From: Pseudomonadota bacterium
GTDB lineage: Bacteria; Desulfobacterota; Desulfobulbia; Desulfobulbales; Desulfocapsaceae
Direction: 5' to 3'
Assembly (NCBI GenBank): GCA_023412495.1
Contig: JAEYNP010000143.1
Location: forward strand, 1-64,000
DNA length: 64,000 nucleotides
In this document: piece after piece, positions 30,056-39,133 of the stretch
How the letters are laid out: every line of letters starts with the position of its first letter
Numbering within the stretch: the first letter of the stretch is position 1
Program-made: the position numbers and the translations under genes
The notes under the pieces: generated by a model
Seen by the model: the letters and a program-made list of their open reading frames with translations, nothing else
What the model was told of the DNA's origin: nothing
The model's database searches: none

Positions 30056-30742
30056 ATGAAAAAATCAATCGCGACGGCAGCCTTGGGGTTCTGCCTGGTT
30101 CTGCCGAGTATGTCAATGGGCGGTCCGCCCGAGACATTTGAAGACAAGATCAGCTACAGTATGGGCTATGAGGTGGGCAATTACTTTAAAGGGACTGGAG
30201 AGATCAAGAAAGATTCTTTCATCGCCGGAGTCGAGGATGCCTACAAAGGCACGACTCCGGCTATGACCCCGGAGGAGATGCTGACCGTGAAGAAGGAGTT
30301 CGCGGGCAAGATGCAGGCTCTCCAGGCGGCCAAGCTTGAGGAGATGAAGGCCAAGAACAAGGCGGAAGGTGAAGCTTACCTTGCCGAAAACAAGAAGAAA
30401 AAAGGCGTAACAACCACGCCGAGCGGCCTCCAGTACGAAGTCATCAAAGAGGGTCAGGGTAAAAAGGCTCAGGCGAGCGACACCGTCAAGGTCGAGTATA
30501 CGGGCAAGCTGATCAACGGCACCGAATTCGACAGTACCGCCAAGCATGGCAAGCCGGCAGAATTCCAGGTCGAGCAGGTCATCAAGGGTTGGAGCGAAGC
30601 CCTGCAGCTCATGAATGTCGGGTCGAAAATGCATATCGTGATCCCTCCGGAGCTGGCTTACGGGGAAAATGGCGCAGCACCGATGATCGAGCCCAACTCG
30701 GTGCTCATCTTCGATGTGGAACTGCTCTCCATCTCCGAATAA
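30056..30742 (+). CDS. FKBP-type peptidyl-prolyl isomerase (FkpA/Mip-like)
   Basis: The 228-aa protein has an N-terminal signal peptide (MKKSIATAALGFCLVLPSMS), a helical FKBP-N dimerization region (about 30-120) and a C-terminal FKBP domain (about 135-228, with VKVEYTGKLINGTEFDS and IPPELAYGENGA). It would catalyse proline isomerization in the periplasm and act as a chaperone. The RBS is AGGAG, 6 bp before the ATG. Confidence 0.95.
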   Translation: MKKSIATAALGFCLVLPSMSMGGPPETFEDKISYSMGYEVGNYFKGTGEIKKDSFIAGVEDAYKGTTPAMTPEEMLTVKKEFAGKMQALQAAKLEEMKAKNKAEGEAYLAENKKKKGVTTTPSGLQYEVIKEGQGKKAQASDTVKVEYTGKLINGTEFDSTAKHGKPAEFQVEQVIKGWSEALQLMNVGSKMHIVIPPELAYGENGAAPMIEPNSVLIFDVELLSISE

Positions 30743-30767
30743 GCTGTGCCGATAGCGACAGGTTGAT

Positions 30768-30800
30768 GCAAGAGGCCGCATTTCATGCGGCCTCTTTTGC
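30768..30800. terminator. Bidirectional terminator between the FKBP gene and lptG
   Basis: GCAAGAGGCCGCA pairs with TGCGGCCTCTTTTGC around TTTCA. The 3' side has a T-run on the plus strand, and the 5' end has A/T suited to minus-strand use. It lies between convergent genes and can serve both. Confidence 0.8.
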
Positions 30801-30812
30801 TTTGAGCCGCGC

Positions 30813-31901
30813 CTACCGATCGTCCTTGACAAGCAGGACGATGCCCACAAGAGAGAAAACGACGTGGATGCTCACCGCGGAAATGACCGGTGAGACATAT
30901 CCCGCCTTGGCCAGCGACTGCAGGGCTCCCCAGATGCCCCAGGCGAAAAAGGCGAGTCCGCAGCTGGCCGGAATGGCCACCGAGAGATCCCTGCCCCATT
31001 TGCGGTACGAGTAGAGCAGGATGGGGAGGCCAAGCAGCAGCAGGGGGAGGCCAAGCAGAATATAGGAAATTCGACCGAGGAAATTGGTCCAGGCCGCCTG
31101 TACCTCATGTTCCACATTGGAGTGGTGAATCTCCTGGAAGAGGTCGGACAGAGACTGCTCGGCCTCTTTGTTGGCGGGAACCAGAAAATCCTCCGGATTT
31201 TCCGGAAACTTCATTTTCCGGATTTTGAAATTGGTGATGGTGTAATCCAGAACATCCTCCTGTTGCTGGATCTGCCCGTGTTTCAAAATCCAGCTCTGGT
31301 CGCGTTCGTTCCAGTCGGCGAATCCGGCGGTGATCAGTGATTCGATGTTATAGGTCTCATTCCAGCGGGAATACGAAAAATCCTTGAATGTTAAGCGTTT
31401 CGGATCGGGCCAGCCGAAAGAATAGAACCCTTCCTCGCCTTTGTAGTAATACCTGCCGTTTCGCACGATTCCTAAAGGAACCTTGCCCTTAAGCTGCTCG
31501 TACCAGATATTGTTTGTCTTGGAGATGGTGATCGGCAGGAGGAACTGCGCCTGCGTCACGAAAAGCCCGGTAAAAATGAACGCCCCGATAAAGAGGGGGC
31601 GGACAATCAGGCGCAGGGGGACACCGCCGGCCTTCAGGGCAGTCAGTTCGTTGGAATGATTCAATATCCCCAGGGTGATAACCCCGGACAACAGGATGAA
31701 GACCGGCCCCAGTTGATCGACGATGAAGGGGATGGTGAGAAGAAAGTATTGGAGCGCCAGCCAAGTGGATTTGCCGGCATTCAGGAAATCGTCGTATTTC
31801 TCGAAGAAGTCGACGAGCAGGTAAATGGCGACGAAGCCGCTGTTGACGGTGAAGAAATATTTAACGAACTGGCTGAGTAGATAACGGTTGAGCAGATTCA
31901 A
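30813..31901 (-). CDS. lptG: LPS export permease LptG
   Basis: A 362-aa membrane protein of the YjgP/YjgQ (LptF/LptG) family: three N-terminal TM segments (start MNLLNRYLLSQFVKYFF), a periplasmic beta-jellyroll-like middle (about 125-265), and three C-terminal TM segments (SYILLGLPLLLLGLPILLYS). It moves lipopolysaccharide from the inner membrane to the Lpt bridge with LptB2F. The start LLNRYLLSQF is closer to LptG than LptF. No lptF is adjacent. Confidence 0.9.
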   Translation of the reverse strand: MNLLNRYLLSQFVKYFFTVNSGFVAIYLLVDFFEKYDDFLNAGKSTWLALQYFLLTIPFIVDQLGPVFILLSGVITLGILNHSNELTALKAGGVPLRLIVRPLFIGAFIFTGLFVTQAQFLLPITISKTNNIWYEQLKGKVPLGIVRNGRYYYKGEEGFYSFGWPDPKRLTFKDFSYSRWNETYNIESLITAGFADWNERDQSWILKHGQIQQQEDVLDYTITNFKIRKMKFPENPEDFLVPANKEAEQSLSDLFQEIHHSNVEHEVQAAWTNFLGRISYILLGLPLLLLGLPILLYSYRKWGRDLSVAIPASCGLAFFAWGIWGALQSLAKAGYVSPVISAVSIHVVFSLVGIVLLVKDDR

Positions 31902-32360
31902 AAAAACCTCTATGGAACAAATGCATTTTCACTCGCTGCAGGCTGGAGTATTGGTGGCGAAGATGCGAAAAACAAATTGTAGGTAACACTATCGGTCTTT
32001 CCCGTCAAGTCCGTGCGCGATAATCGGTAAATTTTCAAGGGCTTGCAAACCGCGCAAAACTTGTGGTATATTTTCAGCTTATCGTGGCGTTTTCGATGGC
32101 CGGAACTATCTTGATTATTACGGCCTTGAAGGCATTGAAACGTTCTGTCAAAAGAGCCCGGTATGACACTGCAGAACAGAAATACTATTGGAGGTGGCTG
32201 GTTTCGGGATCGAGATCGACGTCGTTCAAAGTTGCCGGGGGACGGAGAGACGACGGATCTATTGGATGCAACGGGAGCGTCGGCCTGCAGTGTCGGCAGG
32301 AATCGTCCGAAGGGCTGATTCCATTCTCCTGTTCATATTCCCCTTACCACAGTTACCGTA
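31902..32360. other. 459-bp gap between divergent lptG and the DHH gene
   Basis: The gap must hold two divergent promoters. A forward sigma-70-like promoter is visible at 32043-32072 (TTGCAA, 18-bp spacer, TATATT). An open frame from 32063/32096 to 32398 overlaps the DHH gene, has no family resemblance that I recognise and a poor ribosome site, so I do not call it a gene. Confidence 0.5.
32043..32072 (+). promoter_or_regulatory. Candidate sigma-70 promoter upstream of the DHH gene
   Basis: TTGCAA (32043-32048) and TATATT (32067-32072) are 18 bp apart. The likely transcript would have a leader of about 280 bases before the DHH phosphoesterase start at 32361. This is a visual consensus match only. 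Confidence 0.4.
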
Positions 32361-33377
32361 ATGGCGCGCAAGCAAAAGAAAATCGATCCTCCCTGTAATC
32401 AACCGCTCAAGAACACGGCCAAGAATAGGTTGAATGCGTTCTTGGGGCTTTTTGAAAAAGAAGATACCGTCCTTGTCATCATCAACGCCGATCCCGACGC
32501 TCTGGCCACCGCAATGGCGGTCAAGAGGCTCCTGCGCTATAAGGTCAAGAGTGTAGCGATCGCCCATCCCAATGAGATCAGGCGCCTCAACAATCTGGCG
32601 ATGGTTGAGCGGCTGAAAATCCCATTGGTGCGGTTGAAGGACGTCAAGCTGGAGAATTACAGCAAACGGGTCATGGTCGACTCGCAGCCGGATCATCTGC
32701 CCTGCTTCGAGAAAATAAAGATTCATGCCATTATCGACCATCATCCGGTAAGCAATATATCCAATGTGGAATTTGTCGATATTCGGCCGGAATACGGGGC
32801 CACCTCATCGATGGCTGTAGAGTATCTCCGGGCGGCCGGCTTGAAACCCTCCGTGGCCCTGGCCACCGCTCTCTTCTACGGGATCAAGGTCGATACCCAG
32901 GATTTCGAGCAGAAGTCGGTGCTGGCCGACGGCATCTCTTTCCGCTATCTCTTCAATATCGCCAACCGGGATCTGGTCAGGAAGTTCGAGCTGACCGACC
33001 TGCGGCGGTCGGAATTGCGCTATTTCGCCACCGCCCTGGCCGACCTGAAGTATTCCAAGGGGCGCTACTATGTTCACCTGGGGCGGGTCCGCAGTCCCGA
33101 CGTTCTCGTCATCGTCGCCGATTTTCTCAATCATGTCGGCGAGATCGACTGGGTCTTCGTGTCCGGCATCCACGGCGAGAAACTGGTCGTCATCTTCCGC
33201 TGCGACGGCTATCGAAAGAGCGCCGGCAAACTCGCCGAGCGGATCTTCGGCTCGATGGGCTCAGCGGGCGGACACAAGGGAGCGGCCCGGGCCGAGATTC
33301 CGCTCAAAAATCTGCAGCTCGGGGAAAAGGAGTTCACCTCGGACTCGCTCAAGCGACTTGTGGTTCATCATTTTTAG
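32361..33377 (+). CDS. DHH family phosphoesterase (NrnA/RecJ-like)
   Basis: The 338-aa protein has a DHH domain: INADPDALATAMAV, the third motif as VMVDSQPD and the DHH motif as IIDHHP, then a DHHA1 domain with the C-terminal GSAGGHKGAARAEIP. Relatives degrade nanoRNA, pAp or cyclic dinucleotides. Motif I is NADPDALA rather than the common HxDPDA(I/V)G, with Asn in place of His. Exact substrate is not inferable. Confidence 0.8.
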   Translation: MARKQKKIDPPCNQPLKNTAKNRLNAFLGLFEKEDTVLVIINADPDALATAMAVKRLLRYKVKSVAIAHPNEIRRLNNLAMVERLKIPLVRLKDVKLENYSKRVMVDSQPDHLPCFEKIKIHAIIDHHPVSNISNVEFVDIRPEYGATSSMAVEYLRAAGLKPSVALATALFYGIKVDTQDFEQKSVLADGISFRYLFNIANRDLVRKFELTDLRRSELRYFATALADLKYSKGRYYVHLGRVRSPDVLVIVADFLNHVGEIDWVFVSGIHGEKLVVIFRCDGYRKSAGKLAERIFGSMGSAGGHKGAARAEIPLKNLQLGEKEFTSDSLKRLVVHHF

Positions 33378-33510
33378 TGGATTTTTCGCCTATCCAAGTT
33401 GCGTATGGGACCGACATCCTTTACCATATGGGGAGGATGTTTTGAGAGTGCCTTGAAGATCATAGTCTTAGGTCGCTCTTCTGTAAGCCTTCCCTTTGTG
33501 AGGATTCCCT

Positions 33511-34764
33511 ATGTTGAAACCAACTGCGCTGGCCATGATCCTGGCGGGCGGACGGGTCGATGAGCTGAATGTCCTGACATATTATCGTCCGAAATCGGCG
33601 GTTCCGTTCGGCGGCGTGGGTCGGGTCATCGATTTCTCCCTGAGCAACCTGATGAATTCCGGGATTGAACAGGTGGCCATCCTCAGCCAATACCGGAGCT
33701 ACTCCCTCATCAATCATATCGGCAACGGCGCCGCCTGGGACATGATCGGGCGGTACCGACATATCGACATCCTGCCGCCGTTCATCGGTTCCGAGGCGAC
33801 TGACTGGTACCGCGGCCCCGCGGATGCCATCTACAAGAACCTCGATTACGTCCAGTACTACAACCCCGAAGAGATCCTGATCCTGTCAGGCGACCATATC
33901 TATAAAATGGATTATCGCGACATGATCGCCTATCACACGGAAAAGAACGCGGACCTGACCGTGGCCTTTACCCGGGTGCCGCGCCACGAGGCCTCCAGGT
34001 TCGGCGCCGCGGCCATTGATGAGGAAGACGGCGCGCGGGGCGGCCGGGTAGTGGAGTACTGGGAGAAATCCCCCAAGGCCGAATCGGAGTGGGCCTCCAT
34101 GACCATCCTCTGCTTCAAGCCCGAGGTCCTGTACTATGCGCTTGCGGAAAACCAGAAGGGTGACTCCTATCATTTCGGCAGGGACATCATCCCCATGCTG
34201 CTCAAGCAGAACTATAGGATCTACGGCTACAAGTTCTGCGGCTACTGGGGATATACCAGGACGATCGATGAATACTGGCAGTCGAATATGGACCTCCTCG
34301 GACCGAAGCCGAAAATCGACCTGGAAGAGTGGGTATTCCGCACCAACCTCGATCACCGCAACATCAGGGACAACGAACCGGTCCTCCTTGGCAGCAACGC
34401 CGTGGTCCACAATAGCCTGGTTTACAATGGCTGCAAGATCGGCGGAACGGTGCGCAACTCCATCCTCTTTCCGGGAGTGCATGTCCGAAAGGGGGCGGTT
34501 GTCGAAAACTCTATCCTCTTTTTCAGCAACATCGTCGGAGAGAACTGCCGTCTCAATAAGGTGGTCGCCGATGTGAACAACTCCTTCGGCATGAATGTCA
34601 GGGTGGGGCCGGAGGTCTGTGGCGAGAAAACGGGTGTCACCGTCATCGGCTGGAACAACACTATCCCGGACAATACCGTGATCGGCGAGGGGGCGACAAT
34701 CTATCCCAAGTTGGCGGAAGCGAGGTGGTCCGCCCGGGTCGAAAAAGGGGAGGTGCTGCGATGA
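33511..34764 (+). CDS. GlgC-like sugar-phosphate nucleotidyltransferase
   Basis: The 417-aa protein resembles ADP-glucose pyrophosphorylase: nucleotidyl-transferase N-terminal half (AMILAGGRVDELNVLTYYR, PKSAVPFGG, ILSGDHIYKMDY) and a left-handed beta-helix C-terminus (about 290-400). The usual GGxGxRL loop reads GGRVDEL, without the Gly-rich Arg, so catalysis or regulation may differ. Its stop overlaps the next GlgC start by 4 bp, suggesting a paired or heteromeric enzyme in glycogen synthesis. Confidence 0.8.
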   Translation: MLKPTALAMILAGGRVDELNVLTYYRPKSAVPFGGVGRVIDFSLSNLMNSGIEQVAILSQYRSYSLINHIGNGAAWDMIGRYRHIDILPPFIGSEATDWYRGPADAIYKNLDYVQYYNPEEILILSGDHIYKMDYRDMIAYHTEKNADLTVAFTRVPRHEASRFGAAAIDEEDGARGGRVVEYWEKSPKAESEWASMTILCFKPEVLYYALAENQKGDSYHFGRDIIPMLLKQNYRIYGYKFCGYWGYTRTIDEYWQSNMDLLGPKPKIDLEEWVFRTNLDHRNIRDNEPVLLGSNAVVHNSLVYNGCKIGGTVRNSILFPGVHVRKGAVVENSILFFSNIVGENCRLNKVVADVNNSFGMNVRVGPEVCGEKTGVTVIGWNNTIPDNTVIGEGATIYPKLAEARWSARVEKGEVLR

Positions 34765-36044
34765 AGAGAGCAAAAGAGGCGCTGGTGCTGATCCTGGCCG
34801 GCGGTGTCGGCAGCCGCCTCAATATCCTGGTGCAGAAACGGGCCAAGCCGGCGGTGCCCTTCGGCGGGATCTACCGGATCATCGATTTCAGCCTCAGCAA
34901 CGTGATGAATTCCGGACTGAAAAAGGTCGGCGTCCTGACCCAGTACAAGCCCCTGTCGCTGATGAGCCATCTCGGCCTGGGGGAGGCCTGGGATTTGACC
35001 GGGCGGAGCCGCGGCGTGTCCATTCTGCCGCCGCGTACGGGGGAGAGGGAGTCGGACTGGTATCAGGGCACTGCGGATGCGGTGCGGCGGAATTTCGACT
35101 TCCTCCGGGCCAACCCGGCCGAAGAGGTGGTGATCCTCTCCGGAGACCATATCTATCACATGGATTTCGACGCCATGATCGCCTTCCATCGGGCGAAGAA
35201 GGCCGACATGACCGTGGCGATGATGGTCGTGCCGAAGAGCCAGATGCACCAGTTCGGCGCCGGCATCGTCGACAAGCACGATCGGATCATCGGTTGGGAG
35301 GAAAAACCCAAGGAACCGAAGTCCAATCTGGCCTCGATGGGTATCTATGTCTTCGACTACAACTATCTGATCGACACCCTGTCCCGGGACAAGGACGAGA
35401 ACGACTTCGGCATCGACATCCTGCCGCGGGCCCTGTCAGAAGACAACGTCTTTGCCTATCCCTTCTATGGCTACTGGCGCGATGTCGGGACCATTCCGGC
35501 CTACTGGGAGGCCAATATGGACGTCCTGAAGAAGGACAGTGGCATTTCACCGCAGAAGTGGCAGATCCGGACCAATATCGAGGCCGACGGCCGCCCCGCC
35601 GACCGGGCCCCGGCCCGCTTCGCCGACGGCTGCCGACTTGAGCACTGCATGATCTCTGCAGGCAGCATCATCCGCGGAACCGTCATCAACTCACTGCTCT
35701 CGCCGGGGGTGATCGTCGAGGAAGGCGCGGTGGTCAAGGATTCAATCATCTTCCAGGACTGCGTCATCGAAAAGGGCGCGACCGTCGACCTGGCGATCCT
35801 GGACAAACGGGTGGTGGTGGGCGAGAAAGCGGTGGTCGGCTTCGGCCAGAACCATAACGTCGCCAATCGCAACAAGCCCAGCCACCTCTACACTGGCATC
35901 ACCCTCATCGGCAAGGGGGCAACAGTCCCGCCCGAACAGCAGATCGGTAGAAACTGCGTCATCGACAGCGGCATAATCGAAGAACACTATCCTGGGAAGA
36001 TGGTGGAGGACGGCGAATCGCTGTTGAGCGACGAAGAGGCCTAA
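34761..36044 (+). CDS. glgC: Glucose-1-phosphate adenylyltransferase
   Basis: The 427-aa product has the canonical pyrophosphorylase loop LAGGVGSRLNILVQKRAKPA, VPFGGIYRIIDFSLSNV in adjoining text, GDHIYHMDFDAMIAFH and GWEEKPKEPKS, followed by a beta-helix domain. It makes ADP-glucose for glycogen. ATG 34761 overlaps the stop of the upstream paralogue as ATGA; an in-frame start at 34725 inside that gene is rejected. Confidence 0.93.
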   Translation: MKRAKEALVLILAGGVGSRLNILVQKRAKPAVPFGGIYRIIDFSLSNVMNSGLKKVGVLTQYKPLSLMSHLGLGEAWDLTGRSRGVSILPPRTGERESDWYQGTADAVRRNFDFLRANPAEEVVILSGDHIYHMDFDAMIAFHRAKKADMTVAMMVVPKSQMHQFGAGIVDKHDRIIGWEEKPKEPKSNLASMGIYVFDYNYLIDTLSRDKDENDFGIDILPRALSEDNVFAYPFYGYWRDVGTIPAYWEANMDVLKKDSGISPQKWQIRTNIEADGRPADRAPARFADGCRLEHCMISAGSIIRGTVINSLLSPGVIVEEGAVVKDSIIFQDCVIEKGATVDLAILDKRVVVGEKAVVGFGQNHNVANRNKPSHLYTGITLIGKGATVPPEQQIGRNCVIDSGIIEEHYPGKMVEDGESLLSDEEA

Positions 36045-36107
36045 AAATCTCTTTTACAGTGAATTCGATGTCCATAAGGACGTCCGCCGCAGTACGATGA
36101 AAAGTGA

Positions 36108-36136
36108 TTGCGATTTGAAAAAACTTGAGTATTATT
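36108..36136 (+). promoter_or_regulatory. Candidate promoter of tRNA-Arg
   Basis: TTGCGA (36108-36113), a 17-bp spacer and ATTATT (36131-36136) lie about 20 bp before the mature tRNA 5' end. Position and spacing fit a stable-RNA promoter; the hexamers are imperfect. Confidence 0.45.
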
Positions 36137-36156
36137 GCGCCTGATCACATCAATTC

Positions 36157-36232
36157 GCCCTCGTAGCTCAGGGGATAGAGCACAGGATTCCTAATCCTGG
36201 TGTCGCAGGTTCGATTCCTGCCGGGGGTACCA
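36157..36232 (+). tRNA. tRNA-Arg (anticodon CCU)
   Basis: A 76-nt cloverleaf with CCA encoded: acceptor GCCCTCG/CGGGGGT, anticodon stem CAGGA/TCCTG around loop TTCCTAA giving anticodon CCT, and T-arm GCAGG/CCTGC with TTCGATT. The 3' half from position 27 is repeated at 45789-45838, where the mobile element ends, so the gene is the integration site and stays intact on the left side. Confidence 0.96.
36183..36232 (+). repeat. attL (within tRNA-Arg)
   Basis: This 50-bp segment, from the anticodon stem to the CCA end of the tRNA, is identical to 45789-45838. It marks the left junction; the complete tRNA lies here. Confidence 0.95.
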
Positions 36233-36237
36233 GTAAA

Positions 36238-36274
36238 AACAAGGAGTTAAGCGATACAAGCTTAGCTCCTTGTT
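36238..36274 (+). terminator. Hairpin just inside attL
   Basis: AACAAGGAGTTAAGC pairs with GCTTAGCTCCTTGTT (one G-T pair) around a short loop and is followed by TCGTTG. It comes with the element and lies 5 bp after the tRNA CCA, so it may replace the tRNA terminator displaced by integration to 45842-45887. Confidence 0.65.
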
Positions 36275-36277
36275 TCG

Positions 36278-36299
36278 TTGTGTAAGCACTATGTAAGCA
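36278..36299. promoter_or_regulatory. Candidate integrase arm-type site, left end
   Basis: GTGTAAGCACTATGTAAGCA contains TGTAAGCA twice, 10 bp apart. The same 22-bp block occurs at 45653-45674 beside the integrase gene, and its half is inverted at 45746-45758. Such repeats near both att sites fit binding sites for the DUF4102-type arm-binding domain of the integrase. Confidence 0.6.
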
Positions 36300-36373
36300 T
36301 CAGTGGATGGAACAAAAAAGCCCGATCCTTTCGGGACCGGGCTCCGGAACGGGCTCAAGTTTGAGCCGGTTGA

Positions 36374-36640
36374 TTATCCTACCGCTAGCCGCAACTTCAC
36401 GGGCTTAGCCTCTTTTACGATATCTACGACGATATTATCCATGCGCTCCAAGTTTTCATCAATTTGGTAGAGAAAAGACACTATGGTTGACTCCGGAATG
36501 TCAATCATTGCATTACCGCTTATCCTGTTCTCGAAATAAGCCCGTAATACCTCGAGCGACGCCTGTGTTTGATTCATTGTAATCGAATGGCTCAACTCAA
36601 GATGATCGATTGTGACTTTTTTGCTGGTGTCCTGTTGCAT
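36374..36640 (-). CDS. Small hypothetical protein of the mobile element
   Basis: An 88-aa acidic, mostly helical protein (start MQQDTSKKVTIDHLELSHSI). ATG at 36640 is preferred over one at 36745 because GGAG lies 8 bp upstream of it. I recognise no family. It is the last gene before attL. The sequence between 36641 and 36866 has no clear gene. Confidence 0.6.
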   Translation of the reverse strand: MQQDTSKKVTIDHLELSHSITMNQTQASLEVLRAYFENRISGNAMIDIPESTIVSFLYQIDENLERMDNIVVDIVKEAKPVKLRLAVG

Positions 36641-36866
36641 GGTGCTTTCTCCAAAAATAAAAATGCCGCAAAGTGCTCCTAAGCCTTCGACGGCTCCCCG
36701 GACCTCACGGTATCCGAGACACTTTACGGCAAAAGTAAATGGCATAAATAAAAATAGCCTTTATTAAGGTGCTGGCTGTGCACCGTCGAAGTTTAGGAAA
36801 TCCAGGTTACCTTCCCTACCGATAATCGTCAAGAACTACTATCTTCACTATGAAAAAAGGCGGCCC

Positions 36867-37067
36867 TCACTTCCCCGATTGGTACTTTGCCCTTTGCTCA
36901 TCTATCCATCGGACAAGATCCTCATGGGTGGCAAGCCACTGGCCGCTGCGGCCGATCTTGAAGACGGGCAGCCCGAGTTCCTGGACGTAGAAACTCATCT
37001 CCTTGTAATTCAGGCCGGCCACGGTGCAGATTTCTTTCACACCTCGATAAACGAGCGGTTTGAACAT
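36867..37067 (-). CDS. Small helix-turn-helix-like protein of the mobile element
   Basis: About 66 aa (71 from a TTG at 37082 that directly follows the upstream stop as TGATTG). The pattern KEICTVAGLNYKEMSFYVQE, then LPVFKIGRSGQWLATHEDLV, resembles the winged-helix excisionase/AlpA group of DNA-binding proteins. It could regulate the element or aid excision. This is a second such gene besides the one at 43337-43558. Confidence 0.6.
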   Translation of the reverse strand: MFKPLVYRGVKEICTVAGLNYKEMSFYVQELGLPVFKIGRSGQWLATHEDLVRWIDEQRAKYQSGK

Positions 37068-37082
37068 TGGTGTAGATTGCAA

Positions 37083-37331
37083 TCACCACGAAAAAAGGCT
37101 CTCAACGCCCATGCGCCGCGCCTCATCCCTGGCGTGACACTTACCCTTCTCCGACCAAAGAGAAAGCGCTGCGCCCTCGTCCCGGCGATGCTCGCACCAT
37201 CTCGCCATTGAGGTGTCAAGCTCACCTTCGCAGAGAAGGTCTTCGAGGTTGACCCGATACGATTTCCCCCGGTGCGCCTGCCTGGTCGGCCGTGGTTGGC
37301 TGTGCTGCTGGTGGTTTTGAAGGATGATCAT
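37083..37331 (-). CDS. Hypothetical protein of the mobile element
   Basis: An 82-aa, Arg/Glu/Trp-rich protein of no recognised family. Its ATG overlaps the stop of the tape-measure-like gene (ATGA), so it is likely translated by coupling. The sequence contains one Cys-His stretch (ARWCEHRRDEG) too short to call a motif. Confidence 0.55.
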   Translation of the reverse strand: MIILQNHQQHSQPRPTRQAHRGKSYRVNLEDLLCEGELDTSMARWCEHRRDEGAALSLWSEKGKCHARDEARRMGVESLFSW

Positions 37332-39133
37332 CGTCTGGACTCCCGGCGGCGTTGTTCGCTGATGATGGAGTTCACATCTGAACGGGATATCTGTTGATTG
37401 AAGGTGTTATTGATGATGGTAGCCCCTCCTGCAGCCCTTTTATTGCCGTAATAGTCGGCCTCGGCGGCGGCCACCTCGGAAGCGGACATTGATGAGTCGG
37501 TGTTCTCATAGCTGCCTGGAGGTCTGGACGATGACGAAGAAGAGGAAGCTGCGTTCGATTTCTGCTCGGCAACTTTTCTGATCGTCTCACTTGACGATGA
37601 CGACGGTAGATCCGGGGCGACCGGTGCGGCGGCCGCAGCCGCTCGCAGCTCTGCAAACTTGGCGATCAGGGCGTCAATGCCAGTGGCTACCATCCCGCCA
37701 TCGAAGAAAGCCTGAATATCTATCTGGCTTCCTCTGAGTTCATCGACCTTGACCCCTACCGCGCCCAGCTGTTCGGTAATCGCCGTGTTTGCGGCGCCAT
37801 ATTGATCGACGAGCGTCCGGCTCTGTGCCTGCATGGCGTCCATGGCCTGGCCAGCGGCGATCTCGCCTTTCGAATATGCTTCCTGGGACAACTTGCCGAG
37901 TTCGCCGTAAAGCCATTGTTCGACTGCGTAGGTGTCGGCCCCGGCCTTTTGCCATCTGCTGGCTTTTTGCACCAGCTCGGTTGCCTCGGCGTTAAAGTAC
38001 GCCTCAGCCCCGAAACCGGCTTCTTCGTACATCTCTTTTTCGGCGGATGCCTGCGCCTCGGCTGCTGTCTTATGTTCCTGAAGAATTTTCTGGCGGGCCT
38101 CCTCCTGGTACTTCAATGCGTCGTTGGTGAGATTGATTTCGTTTCGAAAACCTTTCTGTGTCTCGGCGCCTATGCTCGACAGTGTCTCCATGCTCCCCTT
38201 GTTCTTCAACAGCCACCCGTCAAACTCTTCCGAGTCCATCTTTGCGAATTCGAAAAAGGTAAGGCGGCCATCGAAGACAGCTTTCCACCCCTGGAACGAT
38301 TGGCCGATGTTGACGAAGTACCCGGCCAGTTCTCGAGCATCGTCTCTCCAATCAACCATAAGGTCGGTCAGACCGCGCATTGCATCCGTCACAAGCGGGG
38401 CAAATTCGGCGGCGATAGCATTCTTCAGTCCGCCGAATGCGGCCGAAGCCTCGGCGGACGCAAAGCTTGCTTCCTTCAGTTTTTGATTGTCCACCTCGCT
38501 CAAGGAAACACCCAACTCTTTGGCCCTGGCGGCGTACTCCTTCAGCGCCTGGCCATTCTTTTCGAGGAGCGGATTTAGCAAGGAGGCGTCATCGGCTATG
38601 GACTCCATGTAGAAAACTTGCTGGGCTGCGCTGATATTGGCCTGGTCCATGGCGTTTTTCACCGCAACCAGCACGTCAGGACCGGACATCCTCTGCAGCT
38701 CATCGGCGGTCAACCCGACCTTTGGCGCGACATTTTCGAAGAAGTCGGCAAACTCACCTCCGCCGGTGGCGATGAAATCACCCAGCTTGTCCTGGACGTC
38801 CTTATTGATCTCGGCGAACTTATCAGCGGATATGCCTATGGCCTCCGTGGCAAAGGCAAGCTCCTTGAACTCGCCGCTGCCGATCTTCGCCAGCCTGGCG
38901 AGATTCTCCATCTCCTTTGCCTCCCTGGCAGAGGTGAGAACCAAGGCGCCGCCGGCGGCAACCAGCGCGCCAGTGGCGGCCACAACACCGGCAGCCGCGG
39001 AGGTCATTGAGCCCAATGATAAGGTCCCCTTCTTGCCGGCCGATTCGACCTCATTTCCGAACTGCTTGAGAGTCGAGACCGCCCCCTGGTCGTCAACCTT
39101 GATGTCGATATTGATCGTGCTGGAATTGCTCAT
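37328..39133 (-). CDS. Phage tape-measure-like protein
   Basis: A 601-aa protein. Its N-terminus (INIDIKVDDQGAVSTLKQFG) and the following Gly/Ala-rich hydrophobic segment (AAAGVVAATGALVAAGGALV, about residues 50-70) are typical of tail tape-measure proteins. Long helical, Ala/Glu-rich stretches and a Ser-rich region near residue 540 follow. ATG 39133 has a GGGGGA site; an ATG at 39145 is also in frame. A tape-measure protein without other tail genes is odd. Confidence 0.65.
   Translation of the reverse strand: MSNSSTINIDIKVDDQGAVSTLKQFGNEVESAGKKGTLSLGSMTSAAAGVVAATGALVAAGGALVLTSAREAKEMENLARLAKIGSGEFKELAFATEAIGISADKFAEINKDVQDKLGDFIATGGGEFADFFENVAPKVGLTADELQRMSGPDVLVAVKNAMDQANISAAQQVFYMESIADDASLLNPLLEKNGQALKEYAARAKELGVSLSEVDNQKLKEASFASAEASAAFGGLKNAIAAEFAPLVTDAMRGLTDLMVDWRDDARELAGYFVNIGQSFQGWKAVFDGRLTFFEFAKMDSEEFDGWLLKNKGSMETLSSIGAETQKGFRNEINLTNDALKYQEEARQKILQEHKTAAEAQASAEKEMYEEAGFGAEAYFNAEATELVQKASRWQKAGADTYAVEQWLYGELGKLSQEAYSKGEIAAGQAMDAMQAQSRTLVDQYGAANTAITEQLGAVGVKVDELRGSQIDIQAFFDGGMVATGIDALIAKFAELRAAAAAAPVAPDLPSSSSSETIRKVAEQKSNAASSSSSSSRPPGSYENTDSSMSASEVAAAEADYYGNKRAAGGATIINNTFNQQISRSDVNSIISEQRRRESRR

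Noticed and set aside
32063..32398. A 111-codon frame overlapping the DHH gene start
   Set aside because: No recognisable domain, overlaps a better-supported gene, and starts inside the candidate promoter.
37802..38578. A 258-codon plus-strand frame inside the tape-measure-like gene
   Set aside because: It opposes a protein with typical tape-measure composition, and all other genes of the element are on the minus strand.
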